NCBI GenBank assembly: GCA_964035575.1
Contig: OZ037856.1
Span: 930,001 to 994,000 of the forward strand
Origin: Rhynchopus sp. YZ270_cl-10
Taxonomy: Eukaryota > Euglenozoa > Diplonemea > Diplonemida > Diplonemidae
Length of the DNA stretch: 64,000 nt
Direction: 5' to 3'
This document shows, piece by piece, positions 1 to 9,750 of this stretch. Made by a program: the position numbers and the translations under genes. Positions within the stretch are counted from its first letter, which is position 1, and every line of letters starts with the position of its first letter. The notes under the pieces are model-generated. The model did not search any database. It was not told the DNA's origin and worked only from the letters and a program-made list of their open reading frames with translations.

Positions 1-3000
1 CTCTGACCGCAATGGTCCCGACTGACCTCAAACCGATTGGCATCAGCCCGCTGTGCGCTGCAGGGAAGGAGGTTGCACGAGGCGCGAACTGCCAATACAT
101 CGACAGCACACCTGCATGCGTTGCGTACACATGCAAGGCAGACACAACGACGCGTATCATGTCCTGGGTGGAGGCCCCTACATGCCGCACACAGCACCCT
201 ATCCCCACCTGCGCCAACGGAACACCTCTTCCATGCAAGACCACAGTCGACGAAGACTCCAGCATCTACGAGGCACTCTCCCCTACTACATCACGGCTCA
301 CTGTGGCGGACGTAACGACGTCTCTTGTGGGCATTTCATCTGTGTGCACATGCGAAGGAAGTGGCACTGCGACTGCTACCTGCAGTGCGAAGACATTCAA
401 CGACGCGGGCAGCTCTGGGGTGACGATTGACATTGTGAAGGACTTTGTTGGGACCATTCGGGTGGATTGTGTGCTCACAAACGAAACGTTCCCGGTACTG
501 CAGAAACAGTTCACCATCGCAGAGGTGTTGGTTGCCCCAACTAACGACGCCCCGCAGATGAACGTCGTGGCCGACCAAGCGGAGTTTGCTGTGGCAGGGC
601 GGCCACTCCCCATCGACGTTCTCTTCTTAGAGAATGTTCTGCCGGGGCCTGCCTCAGCATTGGACGAAACAGACCAAGAGGTGCTCGGATCATGTGACAA
701 CCCGACAGATGCAGTCAGCCCCCCAAAGCTCTATGTCAACCCTATCACAAAAAACGCAAAACTGCGGCTCACCATTGCAAAGAAAGCAAGATCGCAGACG
801 GTTGTCGTGCAATGCCATATCGATGATTCTGGGGTGCCAAGTCTTCGCACTATGTTACCACCGTTTACACTGACAATCAAGCGGGTGCAGTTTTCGAAAG
901 AGGGTGCAAGGAAACGGTCGAAGACGGTCCATTCTGATGGAAGCAGCATTACATTCGCTTTGAAAGGTGTGCAGTTTGTGAAGACACATCCGATTCCATT
1001 TTCTGTGGCGGTGAAGGGGAGTGACCCTCCAGAGGTGTTGTACTTTGGTGGTGCACCGGGGGTGAAGCCGTTGTTTGAATTGACGACCGATCTTTCGAAG
1101 GAGCAGGCGAGTCAAGGGGTGTTCGCCACTGCACAGAAAAACGCAAATTTTATCAAACCCGAGATTGACAATGCAAGCGAAGATGAAGTGCTCGCTGGCG
1201 CCCAAAGCACGCTCACAGTGCATCTCAGCGACCCAACGTACCTTGCAGTCAGCCCGCAGGATGAGCACCTCTCCCTCCAGATGGACAGTCAAATCTTTGC
1301 TGCGCCAAACCACGAAGACATCTGCGATGCGTCGCTTTGCTCCCACGACGTTACCATTGAATCCGAAACCCCTCTCCCCGAGAACCTCGAAGTTGTACAG
1401 GCCACCACCACCTCTCAAATCGCCTTCGTCGCGAGCTCTTCTGCAGGAACAAAAACCGGGTTTTTGGCATTAGTCAACCGGGCCATGTTGTGCCCAGGGA
1501 ATGGACCGGAGCAGCTCGATCGTACCCTCAACCCTCTTGGTCTTGCGGTGGGTGAAGGAACCTATCGAGAGTACAACGGAGGCACTGTGGGTTCGATTAT
1601 CATGCACGTTGCACTGCTTTCGTTGGTAGGCTCTGTGGCAGTGTACTTCATCCAACGATACCTCCACGACATCAAAACCAACCCCGACCACACCATGAAG
1701 TGGGGCCTCTCCTACATCTTCATGAAAGCCCGGGTCGGCTGGGTGGTCATCCCCTGCACCTTCCTCTACGGTGGTGCGGTGCTCTCCTCTATTACCTGCA
1801 TTATCTACAGCAGCATAGGGTACAAGGTGCTGGGCCTCATGGTTATATTGAGTATTGGCTTGGGGTTTCCGGTGTACTCTATTATGATGGTCCGTAAGGT
1901 AGGCGGGTACTGTGAATTTGGACCAGCAGAGCATGTGACTGAAAAGAAGAACACAGTGTTGAGAAAGGTGTTCTGGGGTCCACACAGTTGGAATGTATCG
2001 GAGACTGTGACGGGGGCGCACATCTGGGCCATGTTGCATAGACATACCTTTGATGCGTATAAGCAGAGGTGGCGGTATTTCCTTAGCGTTGAATTGATTT
2101 CACTGCTTTGCCTTGCAGGGTTTACTGCTTGGCAGCCGACGAACCGTGATGGTTGTTGGGGACGTGCCTGTGGGATGACGTGCAGTACAGGGTTCTTTGC
2201 GTTAGCGCTTCTCGTCACTAGACCGTACATTGCTCCGTATGAGAACGTTATGGAGTTTGGTATTGCATTCTCTGAGACCGTGATGTTGTCATGCACAATG
2301 ATCGCGATGAGCTCTGGAGATACCAACCCTGCGGACCACTGGGCGGCGAAGCTCTCTGATGGAATGGGGCTGTACGTTGTGTGGCTCATCATGGTCAAAT
2401 TTGTGCTCGACTCTGTTATCTTCGTGATCGACGAATGGGAGGAGTGGCAACACGAGAAGGGGTCAGGATTTGCCAGGTTCCTCGGAAACTGGTTTTTCTT
2501 TATCGGAGTCCGCAAGGAGATGGACGAATATTTTGGACACGGACCGTACCATACAAAGCAGTCTCTATTAAGGGCGATGGGCTCCGTCTTGGATGAGGAG
2601 GAGATGATGTCTACCTACCGGTCGTTTTCTTCCGAGAGCATCAAGGTTAAGACACGCCCTTCGGCTGTGTTGAGTGGGACGCCAAATGCATCGCATATGA
2701 CGGAAAGTGTGCTGCCAAACTCTGACTCAGATTCAGAGGGGAATTTTTCACAAACGTATGCACCCCTGCAGTCCTCAAGCATCGCTGTGGCTAGAGAGCT
2801 GCCCATGATGGGCGCAACGTCGTTAGATGGCAGAAGGAAACGCCGTGCTGGTACTGTGGTGCGTGACTCTCCTCTACGTCCAGCGTCGCTTGCCCCAATG
2901 TCTCCCGCAGATGAGATTCTCACGCCCCTCGGGCTTTCGCCAAATTATGCGCCATCTTCAAGATCAAGGTCTAGATCACCTCTCTCGCCATCAACGACAG

Positions 3001-3113
3001 GGGCTCCGATCAGTATGAACGACAATACGTCGATAGCGGGACAACCACTTCTCGCACCAAGGAGGGCCCGACAGAATACGCATTCTCCATCATTGAAGAA
3101 TATGACGATGTGA
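1..3113 (+). CDS. large multi-pass surface protein, 3' part (5' end outside window)
   Basis: The reading frame is open to the left edge, so the first in-frame ATG at position 12 is probably internal; at least 1033 residues are present. The first ~500 residues look extracellular: many Cys pairs, then an NDAPQ motif near residue 182 typical of cadherin-like or related beta-sandwich repeats. From about residue 524 there are roughly seven hydrophobic segments (about 524-546, 574-600, 605-627, 687-707, 723-742, 747-768, 784-808), then a ~220-residue Ser-rich, Arg/Ser-containing cytosolic tail with many possible phosphorylation sites. The layout of a large ectodomain plus C-terminal multi-pass domain recalls adhesion-type receptors or channels of free-living protists, but I do not recognise the membrane domain. 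No intron is evident. The stop is TGA at 3111-3113. The coding call is firm; function is unknown. Confidence 0.85.
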   Translation, partial: LTAMVPTDLKPIGISPLCAAGKEVARGANCQYIDSTPACVAYTCKADTTTRIMSWVEAPTCRTQHPIPTCANGTPLPCKTTVDEDSSIYEALSPTTSRLTVADVTTSLVGISSVCTCEGSGTATATCSAKTFNDAGSSGVTIDIVKDFVGTIRVDCVLTNETFPVLQKQFTIAEVLVAPTNDAPQMNVVADQAEFAVAGRPLPIDVLFLENVLPGPASALDETDQEVLGSCDNPTDAVSPPKLYVNPITKNAKLRLTIAKKARSQTVVVQCHIDDSGVPSLRTMLPPFTLTIKRVQFSKEGARKRSKTVHSDGSSITFALKGVQFVKTHPIPFSVAVKGSDPPEVLYFGGAPGVKPLFELTTDLSKEQASQGVFATAQKNANFIKPEIDNASEDEVLAGAQSTLTVHLSDPTYLAVSPQDEHLSLQMDSQIFAAPNHEDICDASLCSHDVTIESETPLPENLEVVQATTTSQIAFVASSSAGTKTGFLALVNRAMLCPGNGPEQLDRTLNPLGLAVGEGTYREYNGGTVGSIIMHVALLSLVGSVAVYFIQRYLHDIKTNPDHTMKWGLSYIFMKARVGWVVIPCTFLYGGAVLSSITCIIYSSIGYKVLGLMVILSIGLGFPVYSIMMVRKVGGYCEFGPAEHVTEKKNTVLRKVFWGPHSWNVSETVTGAHIWAMLHRHTFDAYKQRWRYFLSVELISLLCLAGFTAWQPTNRDGCWGRACGMTCSTGFFALALLVTRPYIAPYENVMEFGIAFSETVMLSCTMIAMSSGDTNPADHWAAKLSDGMGLYVVWLIMVKFVLDSVIFVIDEWEEWQHEKGSGFARFLGNWFFFIGVRKEMDEYFGHGPYHTKQSLLRAMGSVLDEEEMMSTYRSFSSESIKVKTRPSAVLSGTPNASHMTESVLPNSDSDSEGNFSQTYAPLQSSSIAVARELPMMGATSLDGRRKRRAGTVVRDSPLRPASLAPMSPADEILTPLGLSPNYAPSSRSRSRSPLSPSTTGAPISMNDNTSIAGQPLLAPRRARQNTHSPSLKNMTM

Positions 3114-3276
3114 GGGGGAGGGGGGCTGGAAAAAAATTCTAGTTTTTTTTCATGAAATGGAAGAAATACATTGGTGATATAGAAGATGCGAGGCGTGCAT
3201 TGTGGGGATAGGGGTGCGGGGGGGTATATAGGTCTCTCTCTTTTTTGTTAATTCCACACACAGCAATTATTTTTTT

Positions 3277-3328
3277 GTCCTCGGGGTGCCTCGCTGATAC
3301 AAACCAAGTTTTCAAAAAAAAAAAAAAA
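3277..3328 (+). repeat. E-type module with A-tract tail
   Basis: The end of the module, ACAAACCAAGTTTTC followed by a run of A, matches modules at 36881-36945 and 50570-50632, where the same tail follows a different 5' half. The short CCTCGG box is also present at 8365, 12640 and 58651. Confidence 0.5.
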
Positions 3329-3656
3329 CAAACAAAAAGTACAAATGTTGCTCAGTAGATCTCCTGCTGTGCCTTGCCAATGCGTACAGGCTTCGCGCTA
3401 ACTTTTGGAAAAAAATCTGAAAAATCGTGTTTCGGGACCAAAAAAACGCACCTCAAATAGTTGTGCGTCAGGGGGTGAAAAAGCAGTGTTTTGTGGCATT
3501 TCCGAGCCAATCCCGGGCTGTGGTGGGGCATATTCGGAAAAATGGACAAAATTTTAGTGACTTAAATTTTCACAAAATATGAACCCATACTCTTAACGAG
3601 GGGCATTTTCAGGTCTGAAAACCCAAATTCAGATGAAATTGTGGTGTTTTGACTGG

Positions 3657-3855
3657 GAACAGGTAGCGCCGCAGGCGCACGGTACCCAACTTTTGTCTTT
3701 TTATTTTTCCCTTTTCTCTGCTTTCTTTTGATTGCACGAGCCGATTGCTCTCCACGGTGGGGTCACATGTGTGTGCAAAAACACTCTAAAGTACTCTTAC
3801 TCTGAACGATGAGATTCCTCTGGTTTTAGTAAGGAAACCCCTGTTTGCAAAAAGT
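3657..3855 (+). repeat. ~200-bp dispersed repeat, copy 1
   Basis: The block starts with AACAGGTAGCGCCGCAGGCG, whose GCGCC/GGCGC halves form a GC-rich hairpin, and runs through a pyrimidine stretch to GTTTGCAAAAA. A second direct copy lies at 4255-4455 and an inverted partial copy at 37940-38050. Confidence 0.8.
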
Positions 3856-4254
3856 GCGTAAATTTCCTGTGGCTTTTTCCCGCCAAGAGGTCGTTTTGTT
3901 GCATTTCCGAACCAATCCCGGATTGGGATGTACGGAAAAATGGACAAAAATGCAGCGACTTAAAATTTGACAAAACATGAGCCCATATTCGTAAACAAGG
4001 GTTATTTTCAGGTCTGAAAACCCAACGTACTGAAGAAGCTATCGGTAACGTAGTGATGGCGGTGGGGTTTCAGTGACCACAGAGAAGAGTGAGAAAACCC
4101 AGGACGGTTATGGCCTCGGAGGTGTGTCCCATGGCGTCCTAATCAATCTTTATCCGCGAGGAAGGAGATCATCCTCAGGGGGGATGTGGAGTCGCACTCA
4201 AAATAAAATGAACACGTACATAAGTACATCGTGTTTAAACATAAAGGAGGGTAG

Positions 4255-4455
4255 GAACAGGTAGCGCCGCAGGCGCACGGTACCCAACTTTTTTCTTTTT
4301 TTCTTTTCCCTCTTCTCTGCTTTCTTTTGATCGCGCGAGCCGATTGCTCTCCACGGTGGGGTCACATGTGTGTGTGAAAACACTCTAAAGTACCCTTACT
4401 ATGAAATATGAGATTCTCTGGTTTTCTTAAGGAAACCCCGGTTTGCAAAAAAAAA
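4255..4455 (+). repeat. ~200-bp dispersed repeat, copy 2
   Basis: This is a direct copy of 3657-3855 with scattered substitutions and small length changes in the T-rich stretch. It retains the GC hairpin, the GAGCCGATTGCTCTCCACGG segment and the GTTTGCAAAA end. Confidence 0.8.
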
Positions 4456-4583
4456 ACGCACCACAAAAATATCCAAAAATCCCGGGACAAAGGACAGAAG
4501 TTAGCGCAAAGCCTGAATGCGTATTGCATTTTTTTTTTTTGCATTTTGTTCACACTTTTTTATTAATTATTCTCCTTTGTCCC

Positions 4584-5784
4584 CAGGGCATATCCTAAAT
4601 ATGAGGTCTGAGCGGCCAAATTTGCCAAAAGGGTGCAAAAAAAAGGGGCGGATTTTTTTTTGATTTTTTTTCCAGGTTTCATCGTTGGTGGCGCTTTTAA
4701 ACATCGGCATTTGCATTCCGGAATCCGTCCGGCCAGTGGTGGGGTCAATTTGCCGAAATGGACAAGTTCTCGTTTTTGGTCAATTTCCTCAGTACACAGT
4801 ATACACAGTATACACAGTATACACAGTATACACAGTATACACAGTATACACAGTATACACAGTATACACAGTATACACAGTATACACAGTATACACAGTA
4901 TACACAGTATACACAGTATACACAGTATACACAGTATACACAGTATACACAGTATACACAGTATACACAGTATACACAGTATACACAGTATACACAGTAT
5001 ACACAGTACACACGGGGTCCACCAATCGTTTGGATTGTCGACATTTCGCAGAGTCGCCAAAGTGTAAGATTTTTTCGGCATTGGAAAGATTGGGCCATTT
5101 CTGAGAACTTCAATAAATCAGATCTCTGAGAGATTTGTTTTTAATTCCCATTTTCATGTCGCGAGTTTACGTGGAAACGCCTTTGAAACCGTGTGTTCTT
5201 TAAGGATTCTATAGGCAAAGCAGGCGTTTTGCACCAAAAAACCACAAGTTTCAACACAAAACCCGGTTTTTTAGCCCAGACCCGTGTATGTGGCGCCGAA
5301 AACACGCTTGCGCGTTATCAGAACCCTGCGTGGGCCACACACGGTCGTGCACACGTGCCCTTTGCCTTGTCACACAACCCACGTTTTCACACCCAAAAAC
5401 GACAAAGCCGTTTGTGGGCAAAAACCACCCAAAAACCCACACACAGGGGTTTGCGAGTGTTAAGGATTAGCAAACCCAAATATACAGTACACAGTACACA
5501 GGTACACAAAAAACTAGAGAACGACACTTCGCTGCGACCACGGGCCACCCCATAGGGGGTGAATTTTTTCCCACCGAAAATGGTGTTTTTGGACTGTTTC
5601 GCACCAGATCTTTCCAAATATTTTTTTTACGGGCACTTTTGTCAAGTAGGTTTCCCCTTAGACCCCCTAGACCCCTCGTGCAAAAAAAAGGGGCAACGTG
5701 GGACCTTATAGCCGTGCAAAAAAAAGGGGCGCACTTTTTTTCAAAAACCCGCGGGTACCGGGTACAGACTTAGGATATGCCCTG
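4584..5784. mobile_element. hAT-like non-autonomous element, 8-bp target duplication
   Basis: The left end reads CAGGGCATATCCTAAAT (4584 on) and the right end ACTTAGGATATGCCCTG (to 5784), giving terminal inverted repeats of ~16 bp with one difference. The flanks are identical 8-mers, TTTGTCCC at 4576-4583 and 5785-5792. CAGGG termini with an 8-bp duplication are the signature of hAT-superfamily DNA transposons. The 1201-bp interior carries the 9-mer satellite and no transposase-like frame, so the element would need a source of transposase elsewhere. Confidence 0.85.
4792..5010. repeat. 9-bp tandem repeat (TACACAGTA), about 24 copies
   Basis: The array is nearly perfect over ~219 bp. Its 9-bp unit has no stop codon in any of the six frames, so all six read open through it as three-residue repeats. 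These frames are artefacts of the repeat. A related short cluster of CAGTACA lies near 5484-5507 in the same element. Confidence 0.95.
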
Positions 5785-6410
5785 TTTGTCCCTCTCATTT
5801 TTTTTTTTTTGTTTGTTGTTTTCTTTTTTTTGCCTTGGGATCTCTGGGAGATGTACAAAACCATGTCTTTTTTGGTTTGGTAGTTTTTGAGGTGATTTTT
5901 TCTTTTTGGCCAACACCACGGGCAAAAAAAGGTCTCACTGTAATAAGTCTTGGCATGCGTCGGTAAGGACAGCCTTGACTGATACTTTCTGTATTAGGCA
6001 CACAATCGCCTTCACGGCACGTAGCTACCTGTGTGCAGTACAGCCCAAAAGGGCTTTTTGTATTACCACTTTTCCGTCTTTTCTCAATCCTGTTGTTCTC
6101 TTTTTCGACATTAGTTGTGTTTTCGATATTTGTATTTCACAGTGATCACTTACCCTTACCAACAACCGTTCAGTTGACAACTCCTGGATTCGATACACCC
6201 ACCCACAGAGCGTGCAATGTACCCAGAGGTGTTTGTCTCTTTGACCCTCCCTCTCCTCCCTTCCTCCTTGACGGTGCGTAATTGTAAATAATTTTGCACC
6301 ACCCCATTTCCCTATTTCCCCTATGCGAAAACACTGTCACCTTTTTTTTTTGAAGGCGACTAAACAGGACAGAGGTTCGTCTGACATTTCTGGAGGGATT
6401 TTCTTTTTGG

Positions 6411-6546
6411 AGCTGTGTGTGCACAGTGAGGCACATTTGTGTCACCTCTTCCTTATTCGGTGACTAAGCATGAGAGGCTTAGGATCATCTTATAAAATTT
6501 TCTTGATTCCATCCCAGAGGCGTTTGCACTATCAACTTCACTTTAT
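6411..6546 (+). repeat. hairpin-module cluster C-A-B
   Basis: Three modules follow one another: family C at 6411-6446 (GTGTGCACAGTGAGGCACAT), family A at 6459-6503 (GACTAAGCATGAGAGGCTTA, then GGATCATCTTATAAA), and family B at 6509-6546 (CCCAGAGGCGTTTGCACT, then ATCAACTTCAC). Each folds as a stem around an AGAG- or AGTGA-containing loop. Confidence 0.7.
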
Positions 6547-6654
6547 TCACCATTGGATAAAGGCGTTAGGCGGGCCATGTGTACTTCTCGCAACCTCATG
6601 TTCCGTTTTACGCATTTCTTTGATGTCTTGCATATTTGCAGTGCGCAAAAAATG

Positions 6655-6700
6655 GTGATGTGCACGTATAGACACATTCGTTTTCTTTCAGTTGGTTTTT
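6655..6700 (+). repeat. family C hairpin module
   Basis: GATGTGCACGTATAGACACA is followed by TTCG and a T-rich tail containing CTTTCAG. The inner stem is TGTG/CACA. Confidence 0.55.
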
Positions 6701-7287
6701 TCGTTATTTTTCTCATGTTTTCTTTCGTTTTCTTTTTGTTGTTGTACTTTGAGACCTCTCTCTTTCTCTTGCGTTCTTTCTCTCAGCAGAGGTTCCACAC
6801 AAATAGACTTTTAGTTTAACTTACGATGCAAAAGCGGAGGCTCACAGCAATCCGGAAAGCGGATGTTGATCCTCCTCGCTAACGTTTCCCCTCCCTCCTT
6901 TGTCTTGTATTGTCTTTTGCAGGGGTTTCCTATAATATCCTCATTGAATCCCGTCAAAAGTGATTAGGCAAGAGAGGATCAGGATTTTACCAATATTTCT
7001 GGTGTCTGTGTCAGAGGTGTTGGTACATACAACTTCCATCTTCTTTCCTTTTTTTTTCTCTTTCAGTAGAGCTAGTGTACCACACCCCTTCCCCGTAGGC
7101 ATAGATGGCGTGTGAAGTGTTTTCTTCGGAAAATGCGAAGAATTTTTTTAGGATTTTTTTCAAATGCGAAGAATAAGAAAAACTTCGCACACCGTATGCT
7201 TGGGGAGGGCTGTACCCTTCGAGGCTTTACCATTTTTTTTTTTTTTCAAAAAATATTTTATTCTTCTTTTTTTTCCCTTGTTGATAA

Positions 7288-7333
7288 GATGTGTGTGCAC
7301 ATAGAGGGCACATTCGTCTTTACAAAGTTTTCG
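7288..7333 (+). repeat. family C hairpin module
   Basis: GATGTGTGTGCACATAGAGG is followed by GCACATTCGTCTTTACAAAG and TTTTCG. GTGTGC pairs with GGCACA around an ATAGA loop, and the tail is the standard CAAAGTTTTC. Confidence 0.65.
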
Positions 7334-7685
7334 TTTTTCTTATGTTTTGTCTTGTCAAGGACACATATGACCTTCTCAAAGACTGTACACCGTATATTAC
7401 GTTTATCCAACGTAAACAGACGTTCCTATTCTTTTCCTTCTTCTTTAGAATGAGGTTGCTACCCAAATAAACGTGAACGAATTTTTTGCTTCTAATTTAC
7501 ACAGAAAAAAAAAAGACACACTCAAGAAGCTGGTTTAAGTGAGATTAGGGAAACCTCCAGGCTGGGGGGTGCTGAAAAGGGCATTGCTGTAAATTTTACG
7601 CTGTTCCCACCAAAAAAAGAACCCTGTTGTGGTGCGGGGAACAGTGCGGAAATGTTACCTATCAGCTGCATTGGTTTTCTGTAAC

Positions 7686-7727
7686 AAACTAAGCAAGGAG
7701 AGGCTTGGATCATCTCATACACTTTTC
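7686..7727 (+). repeat. family A hairpin module
   Basis: AACTAAGCAAGGAGAGGCTT is followed by GGATCATCTCATACACTTTTC. AAGC pairs with GCTT around AAGGAGAG; the 3' tail matches other A modules. Confidence 0.65.
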
Positions 7728-7890
7728 TTTATTTTTTCGCCTTCGGAATTCACTGATGATTGTTTGTTGTTTTCCCCTATGAAATGAGTCTGAGAATACC
7801 CAAAAAAAAGATCCCTCCAACCCATTGTAATCCCCCCCCCCCCCCAACATATCCCAAAACAAATGGTATTCCTCAACCCCCTCTTCATCA

Positions 7891-8022
7891 CACCTCTACA
7901 CCTCTACACCTCTACACCTCTACACCTCTACACCTCTACACCTCTACACCTCTACACCTCTACACCTCTACACCTCTACACCTCTACACCTCTACACCTC
8001 TACACCTCTACACCTCTACACA
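7891..8022. repeat. 8-bp tandem repeat (CACCTCTA), about 16 copies
   Basis: The perfect array lies in the upstream flank of the RING gene. It is open in one + frame that runs into the gene, but the true start is downstream of it. Confidence 0.95.
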
Positions 8023-8040
8023 GGACGTTGCGCAACAATA

Positions 8041-8092
8041 ACACATTCTCTATTCTTCTCCTCCCCCATAACTCTTCCTCCCCCTCTCCCAG
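8041..8092 (+). promoter_or_regulatory. candidate trans-splice acceptor of the RING gene
   Basis: A C/T-rich stretch ends in TCTCCCAG at 8085-8092, 22 bases before the ATG at 8115. No other AG lies between the tract and this site. The role as a spliced-leader addition site is inferred from its form and the one-way gene order. Confidence 0.5.
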
Positions 8093-8114
8093 AGCCCATA
8101 GCCCATCGTTAACG

Positions 8115-8904
8115 ATGCCGTCAAATCGTCAGAAGGTAGAGTTCTTCATCGATGCGTTCCCTTCTGTAGACAAAGACATTGTCGAGATGGTGTGCACCGC
8201 CCTCCCCGACGACATGCAGATCCAAGCAAAGCTGGCTGCCATGGCTGCGTATGTCTCTACCATACCCTCCCCCTCGAAACGAGAGACACAAACGGTGCAC
8301 TGCGCGGAGCTCACACGATTAAAATGAAACATCTACAACATCACCCTTTTTTAACCTTTTTTTTCATTCATCCTCGGACAGGTCGTCGAAACTACCAACT
8401 TTTCACACAACCCCCTCTAATACCCCTCTCTCAAGCACATGCTCTCAACACCCCCCCTCCCACAGAACATCTGCACCATCCGCACCAGCAGCACCATCCG
8501 CACCAACCCGATCTGCTAAGCCCTCCCCTTCTCCGCCACACATTTCTTTAGATGCGAAGGCTGCCACCACCACCACCACCGACACCGCCACTGCCTCCTC
8601 TCGCCTCGGTCTGATCCTGGACGGGATACAAGCCTTGGGGCTGCTTGACGACAGCGAGGAGGAGAAGAAGAGCAGAAGGGCCGACTCTGCCACAGTGCTG
8701 CCTGCTGTGGCCGCACCCCTGGACCCCCCTACGTCACCACCGCAGGACGAGACGGAGTGCATCATATGCTTTGAACAGCAGCGCCAGGTGCTCCTCCTCC
8801 CCTGCAAACACCTCTGCCTCTGCCAAGGCTGCTCCCCGGGTGTCAACGAATGCCCCATCTGCCGTGCCGACATCGCAGAGAAGATGGCCATCTATGTCAA
8901 CTGA
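8115..8904 (+). CDS. CUE-like / RING finger protein, two exons
   Basis: Exons 8115-8248 and 8466-8904 join in frame (phase 2) to give 190 residues. The start MPSNRQKVEF is preferred because the longer frame upstream is only the 8-mer tandem repeat. Residues ~8-45 resemble a ubiquitin-binding CUE domain (FIDAFPSVDKDIVEMV). A Pro/Ala/Thr-rich linker follows. Residues ~142-181 are a C3HC4 RING of the IAP/MAPL type: CIIC, then PCKHLCLCQGC, then CPICRA. All eight zinc ligands are present. The likely role is an E3 ubiquitin ligase or an E2-binding adaptor; the substrate is unknown. The protein ends shortly after the RING, as IAP-type proteins do. The intron joins the two domains logically, since exon 1 alone has no stop until well past the donor. 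The CUE assignment is weaker than the RING. Confidence 0.85.
8249..8465 (+). other. intron of the RING gene (217 nt, GT-AG)
   Basis: The donor is GTATGTCT at 8249; the acceptor is CTCCCACAG ending at 8465. Splicing restores the frame of the RING exon exactly. The intron contains an E-type module at 8365-8402 (CATCCTCGGACAGG, then TCGAAACTAC). Confidence 0.85.
8365..8402 (+). repeat. E-type module inside an intron
   Basis: CATCCTCGGACAGGTCGTCG followed by AAACTAC is nearly the same as at 12640-12686 and shares TCGTCGAAACTAC with 15162-15199. Here it lies within the RING gene intron. Confidence 0.65.
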
Positions 8905-9253
8905 GACTGGTTTTCGCATTGAAAGAGATGGGGGGTAGGAAGGGATAGCTTTGGAAAAATAATGCGTTTTTATGTACCAAAAACGCATTTTTCCCCCCTT
9001 CTAGCAGGCTATCAAAAGAGTAGGCTTGGTACACATAGTGCAAATCATTCCAACAAAGGAAGGTGGGTGTACAGAGGAGGAGGCTGGAGGGGGGGACCTC
9101 CTCCGTGCACACTGCATTGACGGTGATTTGACGAACGGATGCGGCCAACTTACCACGTAAAGAGAGCACCATACGTTGGGGGGTAACTTCCTGGGTGTGT
9201 AGGTGGAGGGGTGTGTCTTCGTGGTATTGGGTGTGTTGTTGGGATTCGGCCAT
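8897..9253 (-). CDS. possible minus-strand hypothetical protein or remnant
   Basis: A 118-residue frame with a true ATG (9253) reads through a GC-richer patch at about 9000-9250 and has mixed, protein-like composition for its first ~90 residues. Its 3' end overlaps the last bases of the RING gene. On the same strand upstream, 9637-9272 has another partly protein-like frame interrupted by the hexamer repeat. I recognise no domain. It would be the only minus-strand gene in the window, so it could be a decayed gene or chance. Confidence 0.2.
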   Translation of the reverse strand: MAESQQHTQYHEDTPLHLHTQEVTPQRMVLSLRGKLAASVRQITVNAVCTEEVPPSSLLLCTPTFLCWNDLHYVYQAYSFDSLLEGGKNAFLVHKNALFFQSYPFLPPISFNAKTSLS

Positions 9254-9334
9254 GCTCTCGGTGAATACACTTCATCCTGCAGGCCTGGCTGTGATGGGGT
9301 TGATACCGCAGAGGAGAGTTGATGTGGGTGGTGG

Positions 9335-9463
9335 TGATGTTGATGTTGATGTTGATGTTGATGTTGATGTTGATGTTGATGTTGATGTTGATGTTGATGT
9401 TGATGTTGATGTTGATGTTGATGTTGATGTTGATGTTGATGTTGATGTTGATGTTGATGTTGA
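9335..9463. repeat. hexamer microsatellite (GATGTT), about 21 copies
   Basis: A perfect array that produces artefactual Val-Asp, Met-Leu and Ser-Thr frames. Confidence 0.95.
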
Positions 9464-9680
9464 CGAGTCAGCCCTATCCCGTTGGCAGTCTAGTAAGACG
9501 TTTCCAGAGGGAACCTCGTGGAGGTGGTATTGGTTTTGCACGATTCGTGTGTAATATTTTCCCCCCACTGTGGGTGTGTGTTTAACTAATAGGGGTATTT
9601 TTGCGCAGAATATGGCCCAAAAAAGGGGGGAGTTCATGTCACGGCTGTGGGTGTGTGTGTGTGTGTGTTTATTAGGCAGG

Positions 9681-9750
9681 TTTCGATAACCCGCAGAGGC
9701 GAGGTGACTGTGTTCACGGCGTTTGCACTTCCAACTTCCTCATTTCTTTT
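9681..9750 (+). repeat. family B hairpin module
   Basis: CCGCAGAGGCGAGGTGACTG is followed by a short hairpin, GGCGTTTGCACTTCCAACTT and a pyrimidine tail. The box GGCGTTTGCACTT..CAACTTC is shared with modules at 20431, 25224, 36671 and 59801. Confidence 0.6.

Larger units (their letters stand above)
3369..4540. mobile_element. transposon-like block with inverted subterminal repeats
   Basis: Around 3374-3408 the sequence contains CAGGCTTCGCGCTAACTT; around 4498-4530 the inverse complement CAGGCTTTGCGCTAACTT is found, flanked in both cases by a further partly matching ~12 bp. Inside are two direct copies of a ~200-bp block. A block containing GTGGTGGGG and GGACAAAAT is shared with the elements at 4584-5784, 36959-38523 and 39156-39700. 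No coding capacity is seen. The exact ends and the target duplication could not be fixed, so this may be a composite of older insertions. Confidence 0.5.
3114..8114. other. intergenic region rich in transposon remnants
   Basis: No gene is supported here. 3114-3340 is the 3' flank of the first gene plus an E-type module ending in an A-run. 3369-4540 is a transposon-like block with inverted subterminal sequences and an internal direct repeat. 4584-5784 is a hAT-like element. 5785-7890 is AT-rich with hairpin modules of families A, B and C, and 7891-8022 is an 8-mer tandem repeat immediately before the RING gene. The reading frames in this stretch are short, low in complexity or produced by tandem repeats. 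Confidence 0.7.

Noticed and set aside
4792..5010. CRISPR-like array
   Set aside because: The repeats are directly adjacent with no spacers, and the context is eukaryotic.
4563..5129. Open frames on both strands through the 9-mer array
   Set aside because: The 9-bp unit has no stop in any frame, so all six are open by construction; composition is purely repetitive.
7863..8114. N-terminal extension of the RING protein
   Set aside because: It is only the translated 8-mer tandem repeat, and an acceptor-like TCTCCCAG lies between it and the chosen ATG.
9195..9585. Val-Asp, Met-Leu and Ser-Thr repeat proteins
   Set aside because: Translations of the GATGTT microsatellite.
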